A program made the translations under genes and the position numbers. 64,000 nt of DNA, from the NCBI GenBank assembly GCA_964020155.1, contig OZ026553.1:2463979-2527978 (forward strand). Direction: 5' to 3'. Below the pieces are notes generated by a model, which saw nothing but the letters and a program-made list of their open reading frames with translations, was not told where the DNA came from and searched no databases. The stretch comes from Chondrilla cf. caribensis (Eukaryota; Porifera; Demospongiae; Chondrillida; Chondrillidae). Shown in pieces: positions 36,771 through 49,417 of the stretch. Numbering within the stretch: the first letter of the stretch is position 1; each line of letters begins with the position of its first letter.

Positions 36771-39105
36771 TATGTGTGTGTTCATATATTTAGTTAGTGT
36801 ACATATAGTGCGTATGATTATATGTATATCTCTGTATTCCTTATCTGGCCTAACAGTGGAGAAAAGGATCATGGACCTATTTCGTGCCGAGTGAGAATTT
36901 GAACAAACACATGTTGCCAACGTTGCATACTTTGACTTTGAACCGGGAGCAGCTTGGCCGAGATGGAGTGGTGTGACTCCAACAGTTGTAGAGTATGAAC
37001 AGTATTGTGGGTTGAATTCCATCATGGTGAGATTAATGTGCAAACATGGTTTGTAATCCCAAGTCATTTGTATAGCTAAGCTAAAGTACCTCTGGTAGGG
37101 CTGTAGTGGGTGTACGTACACTTGGGCTTGATTGTTCATGAGGGCTCTTTATGCTTTGATCTGCCCACACAACATACCACATATACTAATAAAGAGTTGA
37201 AATCACCCATGTGCACTTGTTCATCGACGTAGATGTACATACAAGAATTCCCCTATTCACTCTCACACTTGCATACCGTAAATACACATCTACTATTATT
37301 TACGCAGGTATACAGTAATATTTGCTGTTTGGTTGCCATTTTTCAGGATCCTATAATGTCTACTGTGAACTGTACTCCCCTTATGTAGGTGCAAGAGGAT
37401 GGTGCTAAGCCCTTTGACCTCAACCCAGTGACCACAGACAGTGAGTGCACACTCAATGTTGTACGTAGTCTTAAACCGTAAACTTGTGTAGGTTTCTAGT
37501 CTTCTGTGCACTGCGTCACTCACGTTGACCTGCTCTGTCATGGCAGGTTTAACATTGAAGAGTATCCCTACCTGTGCATGGCATACAAAATACCACCCGG
37601 ACTCAGTGTTGTGGTTCCCATCAAACTGAAGGTAGACAGCAACTCCTATCAATGGTATGATATCCCCATCACTGGACCAGAAAAGTTGACATTCAGTGAG
37701 GAAATTGCAGATAATGATCAGTACGTACTGTGTGTATTTAATGAACATTTCCCCCTTATATGTACGAGCTTACTTTTGTATAAGCTGACCATAAATAAGT
37801 GCAAATTGTTTGATACGTGAGTGCCTTGGTTACTTTTGGATAGTACTTGCACTTCACTCAGTCCATATCCCATGTACACCTTGTCAAATACCTTTCTTTA
37901 ACTAGTACCTCTGACAAGAAGTACAATTTTGCTGTACCCTTCAAGGTACATATGTACTGTACATGGTAGGCAAGTTAGACTGTACATTTGTTATTCACAG
38001 TACTCTCTTTATACTGTCAAACTCTTCTTGACTGCACTCTTATGAGGACAATCTCTTAATACTCACACAAAATTGATAGTAATTTCATTGGTTTCACTGC
38101 AATCTACTTACAATCTCCCACCTTTGTGACCATGATGATGGTGACTTCACAAAGGAAACTGACTATGTTCTCAAGTTGAAGAACTCTGTTACATAGTAGT
38201 CCATTGTTTGATCTAGTCTAAACAGTATACACAATAGCCTATGCAGGCAACTCAGATCATTTGTAAACTGCTGTTTAGTGCACAGTGGGCATAGAGACAC
38301 CTCATACTGTTGTTGTTATTGTTGTTTCAGTGCACAGTGGATATAGAGACACCTCAATGTGTTGTTATTGTTATGCCTCGGTCTGCACATGCACAGAGCG
38401 GCATACAGTAGTGTGTTTGTGTGTGTGTCTGTCGGTCTGTCCGTGTATTACTGCTATAGCTTCACTCTTGAGCTCTGCTCACCTTGAACATGTCTTCCGT
38501 CTGTTGTGCCATATTGTTTAGCACGTCTTGAGAAACCGGGAGTAGCTTCCGGAATTGCTCTGTGCCTATATGTTTAGCTACTTTTGGAGATTTTTTTTTA
38601 TTTTTGGTGCATTCCCACATTTTGCATAATTATAATATTATAGCGTGTAAAGGGGGCCAGACAAATACAGGCCCACCTCATCACCCCTGCTCCCTGTAAA
38701 CTCTATATATATGTTATAGCTGTTGTGCATTATAGGTGCATGTGGTCTACTGCTGGATGAACTGTGAACTGAGGCATCAGCACCTTTAGTGCTTTCATTG
38801 TTTTAGTGCACAGTGGACATAGGGACACCTCCTACTGTTGTTTCAAACCCGTACATTGTTCATTGCTCAAGTGTAGAATAGTGTATTAATGTCGTGTGTG
38901 CTCACAACTTCTTGTGTATGTACTATACATGTACAGGTGGCATTACAACTGCTATGATTTTGAGGACCACGTGAAGGATGTTAGTGGACTGCAGAATGAG
39001 GAGTTTATTGTCCTTGGGATGGGCTTTTATTTCAAGCCCGTGGGCTCTAGTACAACACTGTATTTTGATGATGTTGCCTTCGTGAGTAGCAAAAGAGTTT
39101 AAGCA

Positions 39106-40161
39106 CACAGGGTGGTTATAACGGACATCAGTACTAAGGAGATTTCGGGTGTTGAAGGATTGGAATGTAAACTAATTATCACCTACGTCACGACTCACGG
39201 AGAATTGATTGCGCAATAAAATCGTTCAGGCGACAAACTTTGCGAGAAATGACATGTTTTATGCGACTATGTACTGCTGAAATGTTATCAGAATACAATC
39301 AATCATTATCTCCACTTGCATAAGGTCAAATGAAACTCATGCGCTAAAAATCCAGATCGGATCAGGTCAAAAAGCGCCTATAACATCGACAATCTAATCA
39401 ATTACGCGAAAGTTTCACGATTGGATAACCTTAAGAACCCACGCGCACTGTTCACTCCAGTACAAAATTTACTTACTTACCTGTGAGAATCTTCAAAGTT
39501 AACGTGGGTTGCAGACGATCTTCAGGAACCTTGCAATAGTCGAAACGACGGTTCTTACGTCATAACACCTTGCGTAATAACTATAGAAACGTCACATTAA
39601 ATGGCTGCTAGGAAGGTCGTTACTCAAAAATCGTGTTAGGCGCATTTGTAAATGGCCTTTTTCTCGTGTTCTTGTATTTTATAACGATGGATAACGACGT
39701 TGTCTACAATCTGACGGTGAGACAAAATGTTATAAGCAGGTATGTTAAAGTTATGCAAGCATTACGTCTATTTTCCTCGCGTTTTATGCGCATTAAAGGA
39801 CATTTTCCGTTATAACTTTTGTGTTTGAGCTTATAACATCTTGTCTCACGGCAGAACGTTAGATAATGATCCATTCTTTCATTTGGTACCATTTGAAAAC
39901 TTGTCTGAGGCCATCTACAAATGCGCAGGGAGCGATTTTTAGCCAAAAGTATAATATTTTTATGACATGTTTATAGCTTCTTGGTACAAGATATCGAATC
40001 AATTCTTCATTAGGGCTTTAACAGAATGTTGAAATTATTGGTACAGATTACAAAAACGATCAATCATTATTCCTTCGCTTCGTAAATGCGGTATATTATT
40101 CAGGGTAGATTCGCGTCCGCCATTTTTTTGCCATTTCGGGGTCCGTTATAATGCCCCTGTG
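39106..40161. mobile_element. Non-autonomous DNA element with TTATAACGGAC ends
   Basis: Inverted ends read CACAGGGTGGTTATAACGGA and CACAGGGGCATTATAACGGA. An inner inverted pair (GTGAGACAA.ATGTTATAAGC at about 39,717 and 39,828-39,850) adds a hairpin. A clear TSD was not found, so the exact boundary is uncertain. It starts 24 bp after the donor of the exon ending at 39,081. Confidence 0.6.
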
Positions 40162-40712
40162 CAGGTACGTATGTACATATGTACGGTATGTACCTACGTA
40201 TATGTATTGGTATGTGTGATGTATATTGCAATACTTGTTTGTACAGTATGTGGTATTTGTCACTCCCTATGTGAATACATACTCCTGTGGACTCCCACTG
40301 CTGGAAGACATTCATGGAATGTCATTTCGTATTCAGTATATGAGTGTGATGGGAATAACACATGAATGTCACATGAATGTCACATGAAGGTCACATGAAG
40401 GTTGCACTGGTTCTAAGGTGTAAGGTGTTATACTACATGTATACTGCTCAATGTGTCCCAATTGGTTGGACATTGTGACTACGCAGGTATGACATGTCAA
40501 CATCGTCGCCGTTGACAAAATGGCCGCCAAATTTTAGTGTGATTTTGATATGCTATTTTTTCTCTGCAGATGACCTTTAAAGCTCAACTAATATACCTGA
40601 ACCCTTTATACATGCTTCTACTTTGCATTTCAAACTTCGAATATCGATATTTTACTTCATTATTGGTGAAATTGCGGCTCCAAAAAACCATATGAAATGG
40701 GCTAATGTTCTG

Positions 40713-40993
40713 ATTCCGGTGGGTTTAATGAAAGTTATTGGCATATTTTTAGCATGAAAAGATACACAAAGTTAATATCTAAATTTTCACGGTAAGGGCA
40801 GTTTATATCTATCATCGTTGTCGAGATGTCACCACATTTGTCGTATGGGAAGAAGAAGAAAAGGACTTTGATTATGACATCTCGACAACGATAATAGATA
40901 TAAACTGCCCTTACGGTGAGAATTTAGATTTACCTTTTAAGAACATTTTGTTGGTGATGATACCTTCTTAACTTTCAAAAAACCCACCGGAAT
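40713..40993. repeat. Fold-back (snap-back) sequence
   Basis: The arms are complementary from ATTCCGGTGGGTTT inward. The best-paired part is GGTAAGGGCAGTTTATATCT plus the following 'atcatcgttgtcgagatgtca' against 40,875-40,921. The unpaired centre is about 40 bases. It lies inside the outer element. Confidence 0.75.
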
Positions 40994-41117
40994 GGCAGAA
41001 GAATCTACTACACTAGAAACTCGACCGTGATATGTCCTTGTCATGCGCATGTCACGAGTTAAACATTACGTCATTGTTACCCAACGATAATACCGGTACA
41101 GTTAGTCTCACGATAAG

Positions 41118-41430
41118 TATAGAGCGCCAACCTGGACAAATTGATCCCAACCGTCGATCGTCGATCCTAGCCATCGATCGTTCGATCGATCTTCGATCCC
41201 AACCGTCGATCGTTGATCCTAGCCATCGATCCCAACCATCGATCCCGATTGGTATGGAACGCCATATAAGTTCACCGTCTATCGTATCATCGATCCCAAC
41301 TATCGATCGTCGATCCCAGCCATCGATTGTTCGATCGATAGATCCCACTGACCGTCGATCCCAGCCATCGATCGATCATCGATCATAACTATCTATCGTC
41401 GATTCCCAATCCCAACCATCGATCGTCGGA
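41118..41430 (+). repeat. Left TIR with subterminal CGATCG array
   Basis: After the terminal 60 bp, shared with the right end at almost every base, come degenerate units of 'gatcccaaccgtcgatcgtc' and 'gatcctagccatcgatcgtt'. An inner shared block 'aagttcacc.tctatc.tatca' at about 41,268-41,290 pairs with 48,858-48,880. Clustered palindromes of this kind are candidate transposase-binding sites. Confidence 0.85.
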
Positions 41431-41614
41431 CATGTAATTTAATTTGTGTGTACTGTAATTACCTAACTTCAAAATTCAATTAAACTTAAAGCTTATAAAT
41501 ATGGGTGAATGATAACCATGTATGCATGCATTAAAATAATAATTAAAATTCATCTCAGTTCTTGTATGAATTCTCATCTCACTGAACCTAAGTTCTGTGC
41601 GCCATTATTCCAAA

Positions 41615-44600
41615 ATGGATGACTCTGAGAAACTGGAAAAGGCTATCGAACTTCTTAGTTCCGTCTCAGCTGTTCGTTCGACGAATTCGTCACAGTCTCG
41701 TGTAGCGCCAAGTCAAAGGGATTCGCCACCTCCACTATCTTCAACAAGTTCTTCTCGTCCGCGAGAAAGTAAGTTTCTCTATCACAGTATTTTAGGCTGC
41801 ATGCAAGTACGGTACAGAGTAAATCGGTTAGTTTCATGGGATTATTCTTTCGGTAGTCACTAGCTTTGAACCTGTACGCGTGCTCGAGTATAATAATCGT
41901 CACAGCTTTGAGTGTGTATTGAAAGCTTTCATTTTCACTGTGCATATATCGATGTCACTGGTTTTGAGTAAAACTATGTATTATTGTAACCTTAATTTAG
42001 AGCAGATCATGTTAAGTAATAGTACTAGTGTATATATCAATAAAATTAATAAATACATGTGTTAAAAGTATGAATATTGAATATGTACATGCATGTGATA
42101 GTTGTTGGAATATATCCTGGTCTTGATTACATTTGTTACTTACTGGCTTTGGGGATTATTCTCTCAAAAATGTTCTGAACAAGTGACATATTGCATTATA
42201 TAAACACTTTCGCAGTAGCACATTCACACTTACGTATACCCTCAACCATATCTATTGTAGCTTATAGAGCCAATATTAGTAGTACAGGTTCCAGAGTTGC
42301 TGGCATACTGAGGTCCATTCGGGAGAATCGAGGCACACCAAGTCACTCTAGGTCTGCTGATGCTACTTGCGAGCAGAAGTCAAACTTCAGGCCATACACT
42401 GAAAAAAAGGTTTCACGGAAGGTGTCTAGCAAGGCCAACAGCTGGACAGTCAAGATGTTTTGCCTAAGTAGCAGATTTGCCCAGAAAGTGCCTGTAACTG
42501 TCAAAGAACGTGAAGCCTTGGCAGCATCAGCACTGGGTGAACGGAAGGTTCTGGTACCAAACATCAGTTGCTCTTGGGAGGAATTCAAAGCATGCATATG
42601 CAAAGAATTTCCCCAGCTGTCAGAGATTGGTGGTTTTGAGATATTGCGATGCATCCCCAACTCAAAAACACTTGAGAAAGTGTCTACTACAGTATCCCAT
42701 TCCCCACAATTGTTGCGCAGTGTTGTGGGAAATGGGAAGGTTTATATTCGCCCCATTCAAAGAGACATTGAGTTGGAAAGAGAGCTTGTTGGTGAGACTG
42801 AGGTAAAATTCTGAAATCTATTGATACCACTAATGCCCATCAGTTTTTGTAACATTGGCGTTCATTATTTTGTTATAATTTTTTAGACAGCTGAAGAATG
42901 TATACACTGGAAAATCAGTTTCCATTGAATTGTTGAGGAGGCACGTCACTACTTGCAGGTTAGCTGTGGGGTCATGTAATTGATTACTGACATTTTAAAC
43001 TAGTATATTTAAACGTAGAGCGTGCTTTTATAAACGCGTAGCTTACGTGTACGGAATCTTCGCCTCGCGTGTTCGGAGGTGTCGGGGATTCGACTATAAA
43101 AGGGGGGGTGGTTACACACCGTGAAAACATTATTGAGCGCGAGTTTCAAACGGACGCAAAGAAGCTCTCTTCTAAAAAGGCTTCTTTTCGTCCTAACGAT
43201 AGCTGTTAACAAGTATTAACAATGATAAAAAGAACAACGCACGTTTATACACTAAACAATTGATTTTAATCTTTGTTGTTCGCTTTTCCAAGCAGAAATT
43301 TTACTTTTCGAAGAAATTGACGTATTGCATGCCTCGAACGGCTTACCATCCGCTAGCTGGCTCGAATAGCTATAGAAGAAGAGAATTCCTTCACTGCACG
43401 GCACGAAGAAAGACGGTGGAGTGTCACTGTGTGTTATCACGGCTTCAGCTACTCAAGTTGCGTAGTGTCTGCTAAATCGTTCGAAAGTGATTTTTTTTCT
43501 CGAATAAATCTGATCTAAGCTGACGCCCGACGATTTTAAACCTTCCTTTTTCCCGAACAGAACCGCCAAAGCTTCTCCGTGCCTCCTTTAGAGCATTTTT
43601 CTTCCCGTGTATACTTCCTCGTAAGGGTAACACGTAATGCCACATTTTGATACCGATTTTTTACGGAAATACCATGTTATTATTACTATTGTGTGTGCAT
43701 ACAATTTCTATTACACTTTTGAGAATTTGTATTGTGTAGAGCACGAGTTAATGTATATTGTTTCTTCTCGAGGGAGAAGCATTAGGCGGCCATTTTGTTC
43801 CGTAAACTCCGTAAACGTGTGACCACCCCCCCTTTTATATGCGCGCTCTACGTTTAATATTTGAAATCACTGATACTTTATAGATTGCCAGCTAATGGCC
43901 ATTCAAGTCAATCAGATTCGGAATCATTACCTGACATGTCATTGTCCAAGAAGCCACACTTGAATGACTCAGATGATTCACAGGATGCAAATGTGATTGA
44001 GTTTTGTTAATGCATCATTTTGAATGTGTATATATTAATATACACGTACAAGATGGACATTATTTCATGCAAGGCTGTTATCCATGTACCCTGGTACCTA
44101 TATAAGTATATAACAGTCACTCAAGATGTGACTGTGATACTCACTTCTGTTATAGTATCCAGCTATCAGCACAGTATATCCATTAATTTGTTATTATCAG
44201 TGCAATATTATATAATTATATTATATTATAATTATAATTATTATGCAATAAACTGTAATTTGTGATCAATAATCATTTCCCAAGTGTCAGTTCACATAGC
44301 CTGTCAGTGAGTTACAAGTCTAAGACTTAGTATATATTTGTCACAGTGGTTATTGTTGTATCCCTCCTTGCAGCCTGAACTGCATCTAAACCTGGAGCAG
44401 CTACCAGTGGAACCACAAGCACAGACCATTACAACAGTTGTTGATACAGAGATTGAAGTAAGGCCACAAGACTTGGCTGCAAGTATAGTGTGCTATTATA
44501 ATAAATAAATAATTATTATGATTATCGTTTATTCTAGTTCTTTTAATATTTATGAACTACAATAATAGCAATTCAATGTCATCCATTTGCCTGCATGCAT

Positions 44601-46476
44601 AGACTTGATTTTATCTCTATCATGAAATAATAGTACTAGTTGCTAGCTACAACAATGCTCATTAATAATGACATGATTCCTTTTCAAAAGGACCATGAAG
44701 AGACTGAAAAAGAGCTTATTGAACAAGTAATTGACCTCTCACATTGTGATGATTTCAGGTATAGGGTAGTATAATTAATTCTCTTGTAGGTTGTGTGTTT
44801 TATTTATTTCACATATTATTTTTAATATGTGCAAAGGGGTTCTGAACCTGCAGTATCAAACCAGGTTCCCCCACAGAGTCTCCTGGAACTAGTTAAGTCT
44901 CTCTCAGCAAAAGTGAGCACAGAAAATGAAACAGTGACAGTTCGTCGTGGACATGTGCTGGAGGATGCCTTACGTACCATCAGGCGTAAAAGTTTTTCAG
45001 TGACTAAGACTATTGTTGTAAGTGTATATTTTTACATGTATAATATGGTAGATGCCCCAGTATTATGATATTGTGTGGAATTAATTAAGTCATTGTATGG
45101 GGATCAGTACACATATTACAAATATATATAATAACATCATTCTATATATATACATGGTATATCCTCTGCATTTTAATTAATAGGTGGAATTCTTGGGTGA
45201 AGTAGGAGAGGACGGAGGGGGCTTGAGGAGGGAATTTTGGACTTTGTTGGCACGTGATGTGCAAACGTCGATGTTTGAGGGGGATAGAAGGTGCACCCTG
45301 CGACATGATTCAGTAGGACTTCAGGTTAACATTAGCTATTGTTGTGTGTGTGTTCAATAGTCAACCTTGAAGTCATTATTTGTCAAATCACAGACAAAGA
45401 AGTTCTTCTATGTTGGCCAATTGATGGCAATGAGCCTTGTTCAAGGAGGGAGTGGTTTCCCATTCCTTGCCCCACCTGTTTACAAATATTTATGTGGACA
45501 GAACATTGAAGACATTTTAGTGACATTTGAAGACATATCTGACATAGAAATATCCATGTTTTTAACCAAAGTAAGCACTCTATCTTTGATGAAGGAAGGA
45601 ATATCACAATAGCCAGTATTTTCATCATCATAATATAATGCTGTTTCTACAATATTCAGGTTATGGGTGCAGATGATGATGCAACACTAAGAGCCATTTG
45701 CTTGGCAGATATTGAAATCACTCTAAATGCAGGCTACACCAAGCCTGTGGCATTCATCACTGTAGCTGACCGCGATGAACTTGTGGAGATCATCAAGCAC
45801 CATTATGTGCTGTACCGCAGCAAGGCTGCCCTAGATCAGCTTCTTGAAGGCTTGGGTACTTTTGGTGTGGCTGATGCTGCCAGGAAGCACCCACAATTGT
45901 TGGAGGAGTTCTTTGTGGCTGCAAAGCTATCTCCTATCACTGCAGGTAATTTCAAAGTTACAAATGCACTTGATATTATAATTAATATGCAATGATCTGT
46001 CCCACTTTTTTTACCTTTGCAGATGGAATAAAAAGGATGTTTTCAAATATCCTCTTTTCAGATGCTGGAACACCTGATAGAGTCAAGGAGGAAGCCACAT
46101 ACATGATGTTCCTGGATCTACTTTACGAGGCAGAATGTATGTAAATGTGATTTTGCAAGTGTATATTAGTTTTGTTACTGCTGCCTTGAACACTTAAGGT
46201 TGTTCTTTTCTCACAGGCACTGGCACAGAGTTGCAACATGAATCAGAATCTGTGACTTTGTCACAGATTCTGAATTTTTTTACAGGTGCTGATTATCCCC
46301 CTCCTACTGGCTTTGGACCAGCAACTATCCAGTTTTCTTCAACGTCGCCTTTCCCACTAGCTAGTACCTGCGCCTTGGAATTAACTCTCCCTACCATGTA
46401 CTACCAGGATCAGCCCTTGTTCAATGCCAAAATGACTTATGGCATCAGAAATCATGGCGGGTTTGGACTGTTTTAG
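41615..46476 (+). CDS. Transposon-borne HECT-type E3 ubiquitin ligase
   Basis: Exons: 41615-41768, 42261-42802, 42891-42958, 43884-43992, 44374-44457, 44691-44758, 44837-45017, 45184-45324, 45394-45570, 45660-45945, 46023-46136 and 46217-46476. They join with every phase correct into about 727 residues ending GGFGLF-stop. An N-terminal module ends in the YIRPIQRD motif. The HECT domain starts near VRRGHVLEDALRTIRRKSFS, contains VEFLGEVGEDGGGLRREFW, and ends with PLASTCALELTLP, the catalytic-Cys loop. HECT ligases form a thioester on that Cys before passing ubiquitin to a substrate. It resembles the multicopy 'G2/M-phase-specific E3 ligase-like' proteins of many invertebrates and fish. Donor 43,992 (AAT|gtgatt) is the weakest call: without it, exon 4 ends at TAA 44,007-44,009. 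Confidence 0.82.
43010..43856. mobile_element. Nested MITE in intron 3 of the HECT gene
   Basis: Ends TAAACGTAGAGCG(T/C)GC are inverted, with the direct repeat ATATT outside (43,005-43,009 and 43,857-43,861). A second inverted pair 'aaaagggggggtggt..cac' lies further in. The 847 bp carry no recognised transposase. It inserted after the host transposon arrived. Confidence 0.75.
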
Positions 46477-46905
46477 GTAGTCTACAGTTAATCACATAAT
46501 TATTATTATTATCAATTATTACTTAGTGTTGAACTTAATTGATTTGTTGTGTTGTTTCTGTAGTCATGCATTACAATTATTACACCTGTCTACCATATTT
46601 GTTGATCAGACTGAGTGATATCAATTATAATCATAATAATACTATGATGCATGCATGCATATATGAGATTAGATATATAATAGTACACATGAGGTTGTGT
46701 TTCTACTGTAAGCACTAAGTCTATAGATAGCTATAAAAATTCCAAAAATTATTATCATTCATTAAATTTATTACTGTATAACAAGACTAGTTTAAATTGG
46801 TTTCATACGTACATAAAATTCCATTAATTACAATGAAAAGAAACAAATAATAGTAATAATATATAATTATTCATAATTTGAGAAGGATGTTAGTGTGTAT
46901 GCATG
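46477..46905. other. Space between convergent transposon genes
   Basis: AT-rich. Both transcripts must end here; AATAAA-like strings occur on both strands (for example 'attaaattta' and 'aacaaataata'), but no single poly(A) signal stands out. Confidence 0.5.
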
Positions 46906-48585
46906 TCAGTGCGATATGTGGTTGTCAACAAATATACGTGTCACTTCATACAACTGTACTCCATGGTCCTCACACTCTTCCAAAGGATCCACTGCTTGCC
47001 GTAAGGAATCATACAGTGTACTGGAGAGAGGGTTGTCAGTGGGAGGGATCACTACTGACTCAGTGTCCTCATCAACAGTCACTGGCCCATCCCAGTCAAT
47101 CCCATACTGTTCCTGCAATACCAAAAAGGAGTGCATTTTGAACAGGTAGGTGCATCCACAGCCGCAGCATATATATAGTCGGTGTTACACTGAAGTAAGC
47201 TGCATGAGGAACACTCAAGTAAGTGAGGAGTCCTAGGGCAGAACACACCTGTACTTAGTAAACATGGCAATTGTCCACCCTTTATACAAGGGTGGGGCTA
47301 TATATAGTCTGTTTCCCCATTGCCCTGCTGGTTCCTAAACCCAAAAATACCTTCATGCATGCATGGATTAACTTACCAATGGTTCCTCCAAGATACCTTG
47401 AAGAGCACTTGAGTCCCCATCATGATCACCTCTAACTAGGCCAGACATCCAGAGTTGGTATGGACTGCGATTGCCAGCAGTTCTTAAAGGATGGTGACTG
47501 TACGACTCCCTGAAGATGTCAAGAGCACGATTGATCCGGGGCAGAAAAACATAATGTAGAGCGAAGAGATCATTTGGATTGTCATGGCTTAAAAGTCTCA
47601 TATCCTCCAGCATGTAGAAAAGATGGTAGAATAGTGAAACACAACCTATGAAGAGATCACGCCAAAATCTCTCGATGCGCTGGTTGTGGACACTACGACC
47701 AGTGATGCAGCTTCCTCTTCCTGGTCCACGTTCCGGATGATTCAGCATGAACTCAGACACCCTGACATTTTCTCCTCCCCGATCGCAGCGCACCCTTGAT
47801 GGCAATCCATAATGATGAACACCATCAAGAAAGCACCTCAACATGGTGTCAGACAAATTGTTTGCAGATGCTCTTAGGAAAACAGGCAATCTCGAATACC
47901 CGTCAACTCCACCATGAATTACAATACGCCAACGGATCAACTTGTGGTTACCATCTATGTGCCACAAACTATTAGGCATACAAACACTGTATTGTCTTCT
48001 GTGAAGAGTGCGTCTTAACCTGTTCTCAACCCCTCTTGGATCACAACGCTTCAATGCATCTCTTACTCTTTGACGCTGTAATCTCACACCTTTTGAACGG
48101 AGGAATCCTTCCAAAGATCGCTGGCCAGAATTTGGATGTGTCTCCACAAAATAATGGACTATTGTATCTAGTTGTGCATCACTAACTTCACAGAATGCAT
48201 GGTAATTCTCTAATCCATATGCTGCAATCCTCCGTCGTACGGTTCTAGTTGACACTCCAAATATATCAGCTATAGCAGGAACAGTGAAATGATAGTCTAG
48301 CAGGACAGTAATTTGCTCCTCTGAAATAGGAATCTCATGTCTTCCTTTCAATTTACTTCGGTGATGATCATCTACTAGCGCCTGAACTGTAGATACCATT
48401 TGTAATACAAGAGGCACCAAGCCACTACTGCCAACATCTGGTACAACAGTTTCCAGTAAAATCACTTTTTGTGCGACCGATTCCACTTCAAAAAATAGGT
48501 CATCAACATCTACTGTATCTATTTTTTCAACAATTTCTGTAACCTCCCTTTCAATCGCTTCTAGCACATTCTGAATGTCATCCAT
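46906..48585 (-). CDS. Transposon DDE integrase/transposase
   Basis: Two exons on the minus strand: 47377-48585 (403 codons) and 46906-47112 (68 codons and TGA), joined in phase 0 by GTAAGT...TTGCAG. The total is 471 residues. An acidic N-terminal coil (from MDDIQNVLEAIEREV) precedes a helix-turn-helix (FTVPAIADIFGVSTRTVRRR). A retroviral-type integrase core follows, with Asp in WHIDGNHKL, Asp in RVRCDRGGENV and Glu in HNQRIERFWRD (about 36 residues between the last two). The C terminus (EQYGIDWDGPV, VVIPPTDNPL) is acidic. A TTTTTTCAG acceptor just before the ATG suggests a 5' UTR intron. It should cut and join the TIRs of the host element. Confidence 0.88.
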
Positions 48586-48867
48586 TTCTGAAAAAATCAT
48601 GAAAGTAAGAAAGGAGATTAAATATATATTAAAATATAATATACAATTGTACAATAGCTATAATAAATTATAATATAATGTTACAGTTTGTCTAGTCTAC
48701 TGAGTGTGTTGAAGATACAGAATGCAAGGATGGCCAATAAATACAGTCTGAAATACTGCAGTATGACAGAGAGACTTACTTACTCGCGGCCCGGACAATA
48801 AAGAAAACGATAATGATTATTATAAGACGCGGTCTCCCGCGATCAGGTTCATTGCGCGTGATATGAT

Positions 48868-49166
48868 AGATGGTGAACTTAGGATAGACGATCGACGGTT
48901 GGGATCGATGTCTAGGATCGACGATCGATGGTTGGGATCGATGGCTAGGATCGACGATCGACGGTTGGGATCAATGATCGATCGATGGCTAGGATCGACG
49001 ATCGACGATCGACGATCGACGATCGACGGTTGGGATCGAAGATCGATCGAACGATCGATGGCTAGGATCGACGATCGACGGTTGGGATCAATGATCGATC
49101 GAACTATCGATGGCTAGGATCGACGATCGACGGTTGGGATCAATTTGTCCAGGTTGGCGCTCCATA
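48868..49166 (-). repeat. Right TIR with subterminal CGATCG array
   Basis: Inverted counterpart of the left end. The number and order of the CGATCG units differ (for example a CGACGAT run near 49,000), so the arrays evolve by unit gain and loss while the outer 60 bp stay fixed. Confidence 0.85.
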
Positions 49167-49417
49167 GATAAGTGCCCAACGTTCATCTTCGAGGTAATTC
49201 GCTATCCTATATCTACCTATTAACGCAGTTTAGAAGAGAATATTACTTCTTTAACGGCGAATTTCGCGAATTCTGTTATGACGGTTCTTGTAGAAGCGTG
49301 ATTATCATGTGACTGCTCGTGACCCACCCCCGAATTAGTTGATTCAATTGTTTACATAACAATGAAACCGTAAGTTATTGGTTTCCGGGTTCGACGCTGA
49401 CATGTCCTACCTGCGTA

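Larger units (their letters stand above)
34782..39081 (+). pseudogene. N-terminal block of the fibrocystin-like gene
   Basis: Exon 34782-34932 begins in the middle of an IPT/TIG strand pattern (ACKTPVNPWSEEGSFPVEIE ... KSFTYRWG). The upstream half of that domain is therefore missing, and the apparent ATG exon is probably not the native start. Later exons read AYFDFEPGAAWPRW, EEYPYLCMAYKIPPG and WHYNCYDFEDH ... LYFDDVAF, patterns seen in extracellular parts of this family. A TGA interrupts the exon 36857-37026. Confidence 0.6.
41118..49166. mobile_element. Complete DDE DNA transposon with HECT ligase gene (IS3EU-like)
   Basis: The element is 8,049 bp, flanked by GATAAG at 41,112-41,117 and 49,167-49,172. 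Termini TATAGAGCGCCAACCTGGAC and TATGGAGCGCCAACCTGGAC run into long inverted arms of CGATCG-rich repeats. Inside are two convergent multi-exon genes, a HECT-type ligase (+) and a DDE integrase (-), both open throughout. The 6-bp TSD and integrase type agree with what I recall of the IS3EU superfamily; this was not checked. Intact genes, matched TSD and similar TIRs indicate a young, possibly autonomous copy. Confidence 0.88.
40482..49415. mobile_element. Outer TA-flanked element split by a nested transposon
   Basis: Inverted ends CGCAGGTATGACATGTCAAC and CGCAGGTAGGACATGTCAGC carry TA on the outer sides (40,480-40,481 and 49,416-49,417). Without the insert at 41,118-49,166 and its extra 6-bp TSD, the element would be about 879 bp. 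It has no transposase. Confidence 0.7.

Noticed and set aside
41615..48585. Retroviral or LTR-retrotransposon origin of the integrase
   Set aside because: No reverse transcriptase, protease or LTRs. The unit has TIRs and a TSD typical of a DNA transposon.
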